A DNA stretch of 64,000 nucleotides from JBJMQS01 sp045802605. Its GTDB lineage: Bacteria; Planctomycetota; Planctomycetia; Gemmatales; Gemmataceae. The stretch covers positions 1 to 64,000 of the forward strand of contig JBJMQS010000056.1 of assembly GCA_045802605.1 (NCBI GenBank), read 5' to 3'. The notes beneath the pieces were generated by a model, which was not told the origin of the DNA, ran no database searches, and worked only from the letters and a program-made list of their open reading frames with translations. Positions 25,789 through 34,482 of this stretch are shown here, one piece after another (the stretch's first letter is position 1; every line of letters starts with the position of its first letter). Position numbers and translations under genes: made by a program.

Positions 25789-26283
25789 TCAGCCCGCCCT
25801 AGCGGACAACGCCATGCCGAGAATCTGGCCTTCGAAGGCGAGAGTGGTTCCTACATATCCTTGAACCAGGAACACGCAGGCGACGCGCTTCAGCTTTTCC
25901 GCGCGCGCGATGAGTACCAAACGTTCTCCTGGCCGGACGGTGGTGCGGAAGCGGACTCCATCCATGCCGCCGAAGCCGAGGATATGATCATCGCCGAGTA
26001 TGTGCTGGGTGACGACGTAGTACGAACAAAGCTGAGCGGCCGCTTCGCACATGAGTACGCCGGGCATGAGCGGGTTGCCGGGCATGTGTCCGCGCGCCCA
26101 AAATTCATCGTCACGCACGTCCTTGTAGCCGGCGATCATTTTTCGGTCCGGGTCGAACAGCACGATGGCATCGAGCTGTTCCATCTCGAAGCGCTGTGGG
26201 TTGACCGCGCGAATGGCTTCGCGGTCGGCCACGATTCGATTGATATCGAGAGTTGATAAGTCGAGAATCGGTTCGCTCGGCAT
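25789..26283 (-). CDS. FabZ/FabA-like beta-hydroxyacyl-ACP dehydratase
   Basis: 164 residues, one hot-dog fold. The catalytic His66 and Glu80 lie in GHMPGNPLMPGVLMCEAAAQ, matching the FabZ pattern G-H-F-P-x-x-P-x-M-P-G-V. FabZ dehydrates 3-hydroxyacyl-ACP in fatty-acid elongation. Most FabZ are about 145 residues with a different N-terminus; this one starts SEPILDLSTLDINRIVADRE, and planctomycetes carry several such paralogs, so the exact substrate is open. Confidence 0.85.
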   Translation of the reverse strand: MPSEPILDLSTLDINRIVADREAIRAVNPQRFEMEQLDAIVLFDPDRKMIAGYKDVRDDEFWARGHMPGNPLMPGVLMCEAAAQLCSYYVVTQHILGDDHILGFGGMDGVRFRTTVRPGERLVLIARAEKLKRVACVFLVQGYVGTTLAFEGQILGMALSARAG

Positions 26284-26313
26284 GGCACCCCGCTCCTGAT
26301 GCCGCTCCGGGCT

Positions 26314-26466
26314 TCAAGGACCGGACAGCGGACAGGCTTGCGGAGTATTTTCCGAGGCAGATTCGGCGTGGCTAGGGGTTGCCACCGCCCGGGAATAGGA
26401 AGGTGCGAGAACGTACAAAAGTATTGCCATGCAACAAGATACAGCCAGACCCATCAGGGTGCGCAT
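26314..26466 (-). CDS. Possible small exported peptide (50 aa)
   Basis: The reading frame MRTLMGLAVSCCMAILLYVL followed by a Ser/Ala-rich tail looks like a signal peptide or single membrane helix. The ribosome site is weak (GAGCGAAG) and there is no independent support. It lies in the 280-base gap between the HAD-like gene and the FabZ-like gene; apart from it I see nothing in that gap. Confidence 0.3.
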   Translation of the reverse strand: MRTLMGLAVSCCMAILLYVLAPSYSRAVATPSHAESASENTPQACPLSGP

Positions 26467-26563
26467 CTTCGCTCGCATTCGGGCTTTTCGAGGGAGTGTT
26501 CGAGTCAATCCACTGTATACCAAGAATTATGAGAAAGAAAGCTCTGTTTATGAGAATCTTGGA

Positions 26564-27517
26564 TTAACCCACGATTTCAGCGATCTGATCCGGCTCGGTC
26601 ATCAATATGTCCGGTCGAGTCGCGGGGTCTTTGAGTTGATCGGGCGTCGCACCCAACGAGGATTTATCGCCAGCGAATAGGGCTGTCTTCATACCCGCCT
26701 TTTTTGCCGGCGCGATGTCGCGATCGATCCGCGAGCCGATGTGCAGAATGTCACTCGGCTCAATGCCTTTCTCCGCGAAGCTGTCCACCGCGTGTCGGAA
26801 CAATCGCGGTGAGGGCTTGCGACCGTTGTAATCGCACGAGAGAAATCGATTCTTCAGCGGGATCAATTCGTCAATGCGATGCGACGAACCAAGCTTGTCC
26901 AACCCTCGGCGCAACTGCACCATCGTGAAACACTGCGCATCGGCGAGCACGCCTTGCTCTAGGCCGGCATTGGTCAACTGTGTGAGGGCGGCGTCGGTCG
27001 TGGGGTAGCACGCCGTCGCCTGCAAGCTGGCATGAAAGAAGTAAGCGATCTTGCGGCTATATTCGTTCAGCGATCCGTAAAAGCCGGCGTCGAACTTGTA
27101 GTCCTTCTGCAACAACCGTTTGATGATCGCGTCCCAAACTCTCTCGGAGTGCAGCTCGGGAAATTTCTCCGCACCCGAGGGCGCCATCTTCTGTTGGGTC
27201 AGCACGTCCTCGTAAATCTTGTGCATGTACTCCGAGGGCTGGCCGGGCTTGCGGCTCATCGAGCCCCACATCTTGAATTCGGCAATCGTCTTGTCGAGGG
27301 CGGCGTTCATCACAAAGTCGTTCGGGTGCTCGAACAAGAGTTCGCCCCCCGGGGGGATCTGCAAGAGCGTGCCGTAGATGTTCCAGAGCACGACGCGAAC
27401 GTGCGGCAGCTTGTGCAGGCTGGGCTTTGCGCGCGGCACATCGACCGCAGGCGGCACCGGCCAAGGAAGGTCCTTGGTGTCGAGGAAATCCGCGTATTGA
27501 TCGAGCGTCAGCGACAT
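26564..27517 (-). CDS. HAD-superfamily-like protein without the catalytic aspartates
   Basis: 317 residues. A HAD-like fold is suggested by motif I region VRVVLWNIYGTLLQI (41-53), NRFLSCDYNGRKPSPRLFRH (motif III-like lysine) and ILHIGSRIDRDIAPAKKAGM with TALFAGD (motif IV-like). The usual D-x-D-G-T of motif I is N46-I-Y48-G-T, so both the nucleophile and the acid/base Asp are gone. A large helical cap (80-190) lies between. If correctly read, it cannot work as a normal phosphohydrolase and may bind ligand or protein. The gene is alone on its strand. Confidence 0.75.
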   Translation of the reverse strand: MSLTLDQYADFLDTKDLPWPVPPAVDVPRAKPSLHKLPHVRVVLWNIYGTLLQIPPGGELLFEHPNDFVMNAALDKTIAEFKMWGSMSRKPGQPSEYMHKIYEDVLTQQKMAPSGAEKFPELHSERVWDAIIKRLLQKDYKFDAGFYGSLNEYSRKIAYFFHASLQATACYPTTDAALTQLTNAGLEQGVLADAQCFTMVQLRRGLDKLGSSHRIDELIPLKNRFLSCDYNGRKPSPRLFRHAVDSFAEKGIEPSDILHIGSRIDRDIAPAKKAGMKTALFAGDKSSLGATPDQLKDPATRPDILMTEPDQIAEIVG

Positions 27518-27652
27518 GGTCGGCTCAAATTCTGACGCAAGGACGCATCAAAGGGCACTCATTTAATCTATAGCGCGAGTGGGTGAGTATCAGGATGGCC
27601 CCATTTCGGACAAGAACTAAACTGAAGATTCGCCCCGGGGATCGAGAATCGC

Positions 27653-28537
27653 ATGGCTGAGCCGCCACATTTGCCGCCGGACGAGCTGGGTTTGCCCCCT
27701 GTGGTGCCGCCGTCGGGGAAGTACATCGCACAACTGTTCATTGTGCCGGGCCTGATTGTCGCCGGGGCGGTCAGCGTGTTGTTGTTCTTCTCCTGGATGG
27801 CCAGCGGCCCGCGAACGCCGGAGGGTTTTCTGGCCGGCTTGCGGAACATCAACCCGGAAATCCGCTGGCGAGCCGCCAGTGACCTCGCGCAAGTTTTGAT
27901 GCGCGACCCGGAGCTCGCTGCCAATGCAAACTTTGGCCTCGACCTAGCGGTGCAGCTAAAAGATGCGTTGCCAGCCATGCGCAAGGACACGCCGCCTGCC
28001 TCTCCGGAAACCGCGGCGGCCCGCGGCCAATTCATGATGCAGCGCAGCGAGGTGCGGTACCTGGCCGCATGTCTGGGCCACATGAGCACGCCCGTCGGCG
28101 CGAAGGTGCTTTGCGACGTGGCCACCCAAGTGATCTCGCCGGACCCGAAGACCGATGCGCTGTTGCGCCGCCAAGCGGTATGGGCGCTCGGCGAGATGGG
28201 CCACAATCGCAAGCGATTTACGTCGTTAAGCCAAGAGAAGCAGGATCAAGTCCTCGCCGAGTTGACCCGCATCGGCGCAGGCGCCGGCGATCGCGAGGAG
28301 TGGGCGCGGTCGGCCGAAGAATCGCTGCGGGGCAAATCGTCTGGAGGTGTAATCGCGGCACTCGCTAAGTGCGCGGCTTCCAATGATCCATTCGTGCGCA
28401 AAGAAGCGGCGCTCGCGCTCTCTTTCTGGGAAGGGTCAGCCGAAGAAAATATTTTAGCGAACGAGGCCTTGATGCGGCTCACCCGCGACGACGGGCACGG
28501 CACGGTCATTGAAATCACCAAGGAGGACGAGATATGA
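27653..28537 (+). CDS. Membrane-anchored HEAT-repeat protein
   Basis: 294 residues. A Pro-rich cytoplasmic head (PPHLPPDELGLPPVVPPSG), one membrane helix (about 24-50, LFIVPGLIVAGAVSVLLFFS) and a helical-repeat body in which each unit has an R-x-x-A-x-x-L pattern (EIRWRAASDLAQVL, LLRRQAVWALGEMG, VRKEAALALSFWEG). HEAT repeats bind proteins. It overlaps the next gene by four bases (ATGA) and heads a three-gene operon. Confidence 0.8.
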   Translation: MAEPPHLPPDELGLPPVVPPSGKYIAQLFIVPGLIVAGAVSVLLFFSWMASGPRTPEGFLAGLRNINPEIRWRAASDLAQVLMRDPELAANANFGLDLAVQLKDALPAMRKDTPPASPETAAARGQFMMQRSEVRYLAACLGHMSTPVGAKVLCDVATQVISPDPKTDALLRRQAVWALGEMGHNRKRFTSLSQEKQDQVLAELTRIGAGAGDREEWARSAEESLRGKSSGGVIAALAKCAASNDPFVRKEAALALSFWEGSAEENILANEALMRLTRDDGHGTVIEITKEDEI

Positions 28538-28980
28538 ACCGTTGGGTTCGCGTCCTCGTGCTGGCGCTGGCTGCCATTGGTTGCAACCGCCAACCCGCAT
28601 CCGCTCCGATAGCCGGTCCACAATCGGGCGAGGGCTGGGAGGTTCGTTACCTGGCCACGCTCTCGTTGGCCCGGCGCGGCAGTGAGAAATTCCACGATCC
28701 TGTGGTGACGGATTTGATGCTCGAAATGCTCGATTTCGATCAGCAGCTTCGCAATTCCCGCCGAACGATCGATGGGCGCGAAGTGGTCGATCAGTCCAAC
28801 GCCAGCGCCACCGTGTATGGAGCACTCGACGCCCTGGCCGAATACCATCGCCGTCGGCCCGACGATGATTTGAGCGCATTCAAGACGGCCATCGACAAAC
28901 TGGTCGATGGGCGGAATGCCACTCTGGCGAACAAGGCGAAAGCGGTTCGCGAGCAACTGGCCATCAAGCCCGCTAAGTGA
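28534..28980 (+). CDS. Lipoprotein, companion of the HEAT-repeat protein
   Basis: 148 residues. Lipoprotein signal VRVLVLALAAIGC with lipobox A-I-G-C, so lipidated at Cys17. The remainder is helical with one HEAT-like unit near the start (WEVRYLATLSLARRGSEKF), consistent with a protein that pairs with the membrane-anchored HEAT protein encoded just upstream (four-base overlap). No enzymatic motif. Confidence 0.75.
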   Translation: MNRWVRVLVLALAAIGCNRQPASAPIAGPQSGEGWEVRYLATLSLARRGSEKFHDPVVTDLMLEMLDFDQQLRNSRRTIDGREVVDQSNASATVYGALDALAEYHRRRPDDDLSAFKTAIDKLVDGRNATLANKAKAVREQLAIKPAK

Positions 28981-28989
28981 TTTTCTCGC

Positions 28990-29961
28990 ATGGATGCCAT
29001 TCACATTGTCGGCGCGGGCGGTATCGGCTGTGCGCTCGGGTATGCTCTGCGGAAAGCCAATGTCAACGTTACGTTTGTCGAAACCAATCCAAATAAGATC
29101 AGCTATGGCCGCCGGTTCGGCGTCGCAATCGAAGGCCAAACGCCTTTCAACGCGGAGTTTGTAAACTTGGCGGACTGGTCGCCACGGAGCGATGCGATCG
29201 TGTTGTTGTGCACCAAGTGCTATGACAACGCGGCCGTTCTTGCTCGACTGCCCGAATCCGCGCGCTTCGTTCCGGTGCAAAACGGATTTGATTCGCAACT
29301 CGATGCCCGTGGCCACGAGGTGGAAGGCATATCCGAATTCGTCTCCGAATGTGCCGACGATCGCCCGGTGACGCGCATTACCCGGCGCGGCCTCGTCCAT
29401 TTCGGCGGGCGCGGCCACGGCGTCCCCGCATGGTTCCGGCCATTCATCCCGCTGTGCCGACTCGGCGAATTGTTTTACTTCCACGAAGCCAAAGACATCC
29501 GGCCATTCAAATACGCCAAGCTCATGTACAACGCCGCCATCAGTCCGCTGGCAGCAGCTGCCGGGATGGACAATGGGAAGCTACTGAGCATTCCGCAAGC
29601 GCGGCGGCTATTCTTCGCCATGTTGCGCGAGAACTTTGACATTCTCACCGGGGCCGGAATCGCGCTCGGCAAGGTGGGCCCGTTTCATCCGCGCACCGTC
29701 AATTGGATTCTGCAGCGCCATTGGCTGGCCGGGCTGTTGGCGCGAGCATTTGAACCCGGCTTGCGTGGCACCTATTGCTCGATGTCGGGCGACTTGCCGA
29801 AAGGCCGCACCGAGATTGCCAATTACAATGGCCGGCTTGTCGAGCTAGCCGGCGAACGGCCGTGCCCGCTCAATCGCCGGGCCGTCGAAGTGGTGACGCG
29901 CATGGAGCGGGAGAGAATCCTGCCGCATTTGGGCGCGCTCGCGTGGTTCGAAAAGGCATAG
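28990..29961 (+). CDS. Ketopantoate reductase-like oxidoreductase
   Basis: 323 residues. N-terminal Rossmann motif HIVGAGGIGCALGYALRKA, the VPVQNGFDSQL segment of the ApbA/PanE family, and the C-terminal helical domain with KYAKLMYNAAISPLAAAAGM, in which the lysine corresponds to the PanE catalytic lysine. PanE reduces 2-dehydropantoate to pantoate for CoA synthesis; several paralogs act on other keto acids, so the exact substrate is open. It follows the lipoprotein gene by ten bases. Confidence 0.8.
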   Translation: MDAIHIVGAGGIGCALGYALRKANVNVTFVETNPNKISYGRRFGVAIEGQTPFNAEFVNLADWSPRSDAIVLLCTKCYDNAAVLARLPESARFVPVQNGFDSQLDARGHEVEGISEFVSECADDRPVTRITRRGLVHFGGRGHGVPAWFRPFIPLCRLGELFYFHEAKDIRPFKYAKLMYNAAISPLAAAAGMDNGKLLSIPQARRLFFAMLRENFDILTGAGIALGKVGPFHPRTVNWILQRHWLAGLLARAFEPGLRGTYCSMSGDLPKGRTEIANYNGRLVELAGERPCPLNRRAVEVVTRMERERILPHLGALAWFEKA

Positions 29962-29962
29962 G

Positions 29963-30057
29963 AAGAATTGAACCACAGAGACACAGAGAGCACAGAGAAA
30001 ACCAAATTCATGTTTTGGTTTTCTCTGTGCTCTCTGTGTCTCTGTGGTTCAATTCTT
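29963..30057. repeat. Palindromic repeat family 1, copy 3
   Basis: Two perfect 44-base arms (29963-30006 and 30014-30057) with a seven-base loop. The element fills the whole gap between two convergent stop codons (29961 and 30058). Core ACCACAGAGACACAGAGAGC. It may act as a two-way terminator, though no T run follows. Confidence 0.92.
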
Positions 30058-30522
30058 TCATCCGCCGCTTAACCGGCCAATCACTTCGTCATAGCCCACG
30101 CCGCGGCCCGCAAACCTCCACTGTCGGCGATTCTCATCCAGCGGCTCGATCGCGACCCGCAGGTGCTCCGCGGGCAGAGCGGCCTCCACACGGTCGGCCC
30201 ATTCGACGATGCACACGCCATCACCCGCAAAATATTCCGCAGTCCCCAGATTCACGAACGCGGCGACGTCCTTGAGTCGGTAGGTGTCGAAATGATAAAC
30301 CGGCAGCCGGCCGGCGTATTCGTGTACGAGCGCAAAGGTCGGGCTCGTGACCTGGCGTGGATTGGCGCCCAGGCCTTCGGCGATCGCTTGCGTAAACGTA
30401 GTCTTTCCCGCGCCCATCGGACCGATGATGGCCACGACCGCGCCGGGAAATAATAGCGCTCCCAGTTGCTGACCCAAGGCTTGAGTTTCGCTATGCGACG
30501 CAGTTTCGCAAGTAAGTTCCAC
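30058..30522 (-). CDS. tsaE: tRNA threonylcarbamoyladenosine biosynthesis protein TsaE
   Basis: 154 residues. P-loop GPMGAGKTTFTQAIAEGLG, then VTSPTFALVHEYAG, YHFDTYRLKD, GVCIVEWADRVEAALP. This is the TsaE ATPase that works with TsaB and TsaD in making t6A37 on ANN-decoding tRNAs. The palindrome described above lies immediately after its stop. Confidence 0.95.
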   Translation of the reverse strand: MELTCETASHSETQALGQQLGALLFPGAVVAIIGPMGAGKTTFTQAIAEGLGANPRQVTSPTFALVHEYAGRLPVYHFDTYRLKDVAAFVNLGTAEYFAGDGVCIVEWADRVEAALPAEHLRVAIEPLDENRRQWRFAGRGVGYDEVIGRLSGG

Positions 30523-30703
30523 GAAGGGTCAATTCACCTTTCACAGCTTCACTACCTCGCCACCACACAACCCAAAGTATCGATTTTTCCGCGCTTGCGG
30601 GGAACCAAACTCAACGTGCGCGGCAATTTGGCCGATTTTGATAGAGAGCGTACATGGGGTCGTGCGGGCGAATTTTCGTCCGAGCGACCTTGGGGAGGGG
30701 GCG

Positions 30704-32122
30704 ATGACAAAACGGACCGTCGTTGCGCTGCTTGCGGCGGTGGGGTTTGTTACGAGCCGGGCTGTGGCCGGCGACCCGCCTGCGCCGCCGCCACCTCCGA
30801 AGGCTTTCACGGAACCGAAGCCGCGGGCCTCGGTCGTGGTGGCAAATCCCGAAGACAACCTGGAACTGCCGCCACCGGCGGTCGCTCCATTGCCGGCTGT
30901 TCCTTACGATCAAGCCGCCGGCGATTGCGCCCACCCGCCAGCGACTTACGACACACATGTGCTGGATTATGTGAATCCATGGTCAGCCCGCGGCAAGCGC
31001 TGTTGCGGCTCGGTCTACATGAGCACACCTTACATTTGGTTCGACAGCAATGTCTCGCTGTCATGGATCAAGAAAGGTTCGACTCCGCCGTTGGTGACCT
31101 CGTCAGCCTCGACCGCTCCAACCCGTGGCCAGTTGAACGCGCCCGGCACGACCGTGTTGTTCGATGGCCAAGACCTCCACGATCAGCCGTTCGTTGGCGG
31201 ACGGTTCAGTGCAGGTGCATGGTTTGAAGAGTGTCAACTCTGCGGCTTGGAAGTCGGCTTCTTATTCCTCGGCGCGGCTGACAAGGACTTTATCGCGTCC
31301 GGCAACGGCATCGCCGGCTCGGCGGGCTTGTTCGTGCCGTTTTTCAATCCACGGACGAACTTGGAAGATGTCTTCGTCGTGGCCGACCCCGGCAATGCTT
31401 CGGGCATCATCCGAATCAACTCGCGCACCTCGGTTTTGGGCGGCGATGGACATGGCCTCTTCTCGGTGTCGCGCGGCTGCAACTTCCGCATAGACGCCCT
31501 GGTTGGTGTGCGCTGGCTCAATCTCAACGAAGAAATCACTATCGAAGAAAACGTGCGCCAGACGCGCTCGAACGTGGTGCTCGGCAACACGCTATTCATC
31601 GTGCCTACCGACGTCGGCATTTACGATCAGTTTGCGACCCGCAATGATTTCATCGGCGGTGAGCTCGGCTTGAAGACCCATCACCGATTCGATTGCTGGA
31701 CGTTGGACATGATCGGCCGGCTCGCACTCGGTGGAACCCACCAGGTCGTTCGCAACGACGGCTGGACCGGTGTGACGCTTCCCGGCTTTCAGCCTGTTAT
31801 TGGACAGGGCGGTCGCTTGATCACCACGACCAACGTCGGCTCGTTTGCCAGCGACAAATTCTCGATTGTGCCGGAATTCGGTACCACGCTCGGTTGGGAG
31901 CCGCGGAGTTGGGTTCGTTTTTCGGTCGGATACAGTTGGCTCTTCTGGAACAACGTCGTGCGACCGGGTGACCAGATCGATCGCGTGATCAATCCGGTCG
32001 GCGTGCCCACACGGCGGGAATTCAATGGCGCCCTGTTAGATCCGGCTCGACCGGCCGTTCTTTCGCAACAAACCGACTTTTGGGTACAATCGGTCACCCT
32101 CGGCGTGCAATTCATGTACTAA
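30704..32122 (+). CDS. BBP7-family outer-membrane beta-barrel protein
   Basis: 472 residues. Signal peptide (VVALLAAVGFVTSRAVAG), Pro-rich spacer (PPAPPPPPKAFTEPKP), then a beta-barrel body of alternating strands with FSAGAWFEECQLCGLEVGFL, FRIDALVGVRWLNLNEEITI and the C-terminal WNNVVRPGDQIDRVINPVG motif, ending in an aromatic strand (VTLGVQFMY). The same motif occurs in the second barrel at 48459-49802, which marks the planctomycete BBP7 family. Likely in the outer membrane; cargo unknown. ATG 30704 follows GGAGGGGG; 22 upstream residues are not signal-peptide-like. Confidence 0.9.
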   Translation: MTKRTVVALLAAVGFVTSRAVAGDPPAPPPPPKAFTEPKPRASVVVANPEDNLELPPPAVAPLPAVPYDQAAGDCAHPPATYDTHVLDYVNPWSARGKRCCGSVYMSTPYIWFDSNVSLSWIKKGSTPPLVTSSASTAPTRGQLNAPGTTVLFDGQDLHDQPFVGGRFSAGAWFEECQLCGLEVGFLFLGAADKDFIASGNGIAGSAGLFVPFFNPRTNLEDVFVVADPGNASGIIRINSRTSVLGGDGHGLFSVSRGCNFRIDALVGVRWLNLNEEITIEENVRQTRSNVVLGNTLFIVPTDVGIYDQFATRNDFIGGELGLKTHHRFDCWTLDMIGRLALGGTHQVVRNDGWTGVTLPGFQPVIGQGGRLITTTNVGSFASDKFSIVPEFGTTLGWEPRSWVRFSVGYSWLFWNNVVRPGDQIDRVINPVGVPTRREFNGALLDPARPAVLSQQTDFWVQSVTLGVQFMY

Positions 32123-32188
32123 TGGCCTCAGCCGGCCGGCCTGAGCATTGATAAACTGGCGGAACTCACACAACCGCCGGAGCCGGCC

Positions 32189-33187
32189 ATGCCGACCGCC
32201 GATCTGCTCGATTTCGATTCGTTGATTGCGCCGATCCCCGGCGACAACCCGGCCGGGAGCAATCTCGACTACGAACTCCGTCGCAAGCTCGACGAATATC
32301 GCACCGAGTTCGACCCAGCCCAATACGGCGAGGGCTCTCCCGAGCGCGAACAACCAAAGCGCGAGGCCAACTGGGGCGGCGTGATTGAGCAGACGAAATC
32401 CATGCTCAGCAAGAAGTCGAAGCACATCCTTTACGCCGCACGACTCACCGAAGCGCTCACGATGGTCCACAGCTTCGGCGGAGTGCGCGATGGGATCAAA
32501 TTGCTGCGCCGGATGTTTGCCGAGTGCTGGGATCGCATGATGCCGCCGATCGAGGAGCCGGGCGATGAAGCCGCGCGTGTCGCGCAGATCAACTGGCTCG
32601 GCGATCCCACATCAGGTGCGTTCTATCCAACCAAGATTCGCAAGCTGGCGATGTTCAGCTCGGGTGGAACGGCATTGAGTTGGCAGAGTTGGAAAGATGG
32701 TCAGGGCGATTTCGAATCCGCCGCCGATGCGGCCCCCACGGAGCGGTGCCAACTGCTCGTCGATGACATCACGGCCGCGATCGAGGAATTGCGTTCATTC
32801 GATACGGTCGCTCAGGAAAAGGTGCCGACCGAGGGGCCCGAACTGGGCGAAGTCTCGCGCTCATTAAACGATTGCTTGGTCCTCGCGCGCCAAGCGCTCG
32901 CGCGCAAGCAAGGGATGGATACGGGGCTGCCCATGGGGGAAGAAGGTGCGCCGGGAGCGGCACCCGGTGCTACCGGCGGTGCGGCAACAGTGGCGAACCG
33001 CGAGAGCGTCTACCGCGAAATCGACCGTCTCGCGGGATTGCTCGAGCGGCTGGAGCCGCACAGCCCCGTCCCGATGCTGCTTCGCCGGGCAATCCGCTTG
33101 GGGCCCTTGAAGTTCCATGAACTCGTGGCCGAGCTGACCAAAGACGAAAAGGTCATCGATTTCCTGAAAGCCCCAGCCGAGGAATAG
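32189..33187 (+). CDS. TssA-like type VI secretion protein (ImpA family), orphan
   Basis: 332 residues. The N-terminal ImpA-type domain is clear: IAPIPGDNPAGSNLDYELRR, then KHILYAARLTEALTMVHSFG, GIKLLRRMFAECWDRMMPPI and INWLGDPTSG with the following FYP. The C-terminal helical part (SVYREIDRLAGLLERLEPHS, VPMLLRRAIRLGPLKFHELV) is like that of short TssA proteins. TssA primes and stabilises sheath assembly. No other T6SS gene is visible within the window, so the locus is an orphan or the cluster is elsewhere. It lies 66 bases after a BBP7 gene. Confidence 0.87.
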   Translation: MPTADLLDFDSLIAPIPGDNPAGSNLDYELRRKLDEYRTEFDPAQYGEGSPEREQPKREANWGGVIEQTKSMLSKKSKHILYAARLTEALTMVHSFGGVRDGIKLLRRMFAECWDRMMPPIEEPGDEAARVAQINWLGDPTSGAFYPTKIRKLAMFSSGGTALSWQSWKDGQGDFESAADAAPTERCQLLVDDITAAIEELRSFDTVAQEKVPTEGPELGEVSRSLNDCLVLARQALARKQGMDTGLPMGEEGAPGAAPGATGGAATVANRESVYREIDRLAGLLERLEPHSPVPMLLRRAIRLGPLKFHELVAELTKDEKVIDFLKAPAEE

Positions 33188-33189
33188 GC

Positions 33190-33554
33190 CTACCGAACTG
33201 CCTTAATATCAAACTGCGGGTTCGAGATTAGGCCAATCGTATTTCCGAAGGGATCGGAGACTGATCCCACAATAATGCCACCGCCGACGTCGTGAGCGAC
33301 CTCGACCATTTTCGCGCCGACGCTCACCAGACGTTGAATTTCCGCCGCAACGTCGGCCACGCCCCAATAAGCCACGCCGCCGGTCGCGCCGGGTGAGCCG
33401 TCAGGATTAGCCCCAATTCGAAGCCGCCGATTTGGAAGCCAACGTAATAGGGCTCAACAAAGTACGGCTCGGTTTCGAAGGCGCGAGCGTACCACGTCTT
33501 GCCGGTGGCCAAATCGGGCGTGGGATAACAGACGGTGCGCAAGCCGAGAATCAT
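33190..33554 (-). pseudogene. VOC (glyoxalase-like) protein with frameshift
   Basis: Two frames join into one VOC-fold protein of about 120 residues: MILGLRTVCYPTPDLATGKT to GFQIGGFELGL, then NPDGSPGATGGVAYWGVADV and VGSVSDPFGNTIGLISNPQF. The join needs a one-base shift near 33408-33411. VOC proteins are metal-dependent lyases, dioxygenases or resistance proteins. Either a real disabling mutation or a sequencing error explains the shift. The gene follows the PfkB operon on the same strand. Confidence 0.7.
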
Positions 33555-33573
33555 GATTGACTCCGAAGGGTAA

Positions 33574-34482
33574 TTACACGCTCACGTCCAACATCGCCAG
33601 ATACTTGGCAAAGCGTTGGTCCACCTCCGCGCGAGTCGCCTGTCGCAAGCCCGACAGGCCGTAGCCCTCGACAGTCATGCTGGCGATCACGGCTCCGTAA
33701 CACAGGCCTCGCCGCAAGTCGCGTGGCGTGATCTCGGCCCGCGTACCGAGATAGCCGAGCAGGCCGCCGGCAAAGCTGTCGCCGGCACCGGTTGGATCAA
33801 TGACTTCTTCGGTTGGATAGCCGGGCAGGGCGGCAACGCCGGCACTGTCGAATAGCACGCAGCCATGCTCGCCTTTCTTGACCACCACGGCTTTGGGGCC
33901 ATGTGCGAGTAAACGCCGGCCCGCTTTGAGCAGATTGTCGGAGTCCGCGAGCATCCGCGCCTCGGCGTCGTTGATCAGTAGCAAATCGATATCGGTCAAA
34001 ACCTCGATCAGTTCACGGCGATGGGCGATCACCCAATCATCGACCGTGTCGAGCATGACGAATCGCGGCCCACCCAGTTGCTGCAGCACCCGCCGCTGCC
34101 GGGCCGGCGGCATGTTCGCGATCATCACTCGCTGACTATTGCGGTACGCTTCGGGCAATACGGGGTCATAATGCCCAAGGACATTGAGTTGATATTCGAC
34201 GGTGTCGCGCTTGTTGAGATCGTCGTGGTACCGGCCGCGCCAGCGAAACATTTTTTGGCCCGGATGCACGACCACGCCGATCAGGTCCACCTGGCGTTGT
34301 TCGAGCAAGGTGCGAAATTCACCGTTGAAATCATCACCCACGCCGGCGACCAAACGCACTGGTCCAAAGAGCGCGGCCGCCAGCACCGCGAAAGACGCCG
34401 AGCCGCCGAAGGAGCCCGTCACTTCATGCGTCGGGAACTCCAGCGTGTCGATCGCCAGTGTGCCAACGACGAGCGGGATCAT
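33574..34482 (-). CDS. PfkB-family sugar kinase, second of a pair
   Basis: 302 residues. The ribokinase fold shows GSASFAVLAAALFG with the VRLVAGVGDD segment at the N-terminus and the PfkB signature VIDPTGAGDSFAGGLLGYLG with catalytic Asp near residue 235. Substrate unknown. The ATG at 34482 overlaps the upstream kinase stop by four bases (ATGA); longer frames upstream are shadows of that gene. Together with gltX and the first kinase it forms an operon. Confidence 0.88.
   Translation of the reverse strand: MIPLVVGTLAIDTLEFPTHEVTGSFGGSASFAVLAAALFGPVRLVAGVGDDFNGEFRTLLEQRQVDLIGVVVHPGQKMFRWRGRYHDDLNKRDTVEYQLNVLGHYDPVLPEAYRNSQRVMIANMPPARQRRVLQQLGGPRFVMLDTVDDWVIAHRRELIEVLTDIDLLLINDAEARMLADSDNLLKAGRRLLAHGPKAVVVKKGEHGCVLFDSAGVAALPGYPTEEVIDPTGAGDSFAGGLLGYLGTRAEITPRDLRRGLCYGAVIASMTVEGYGLSGLRQATRAEVDQRFAKYLAMLDVSV

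Noticed and set aside
28246..29484. 412-residue open frame on the minus strand opposite the HEAT, lipoprotein and reductase genes
   Set aside because: No ribosome site or family match; the plus-strand genes have clear domains, a lipobox and overlapping starts.
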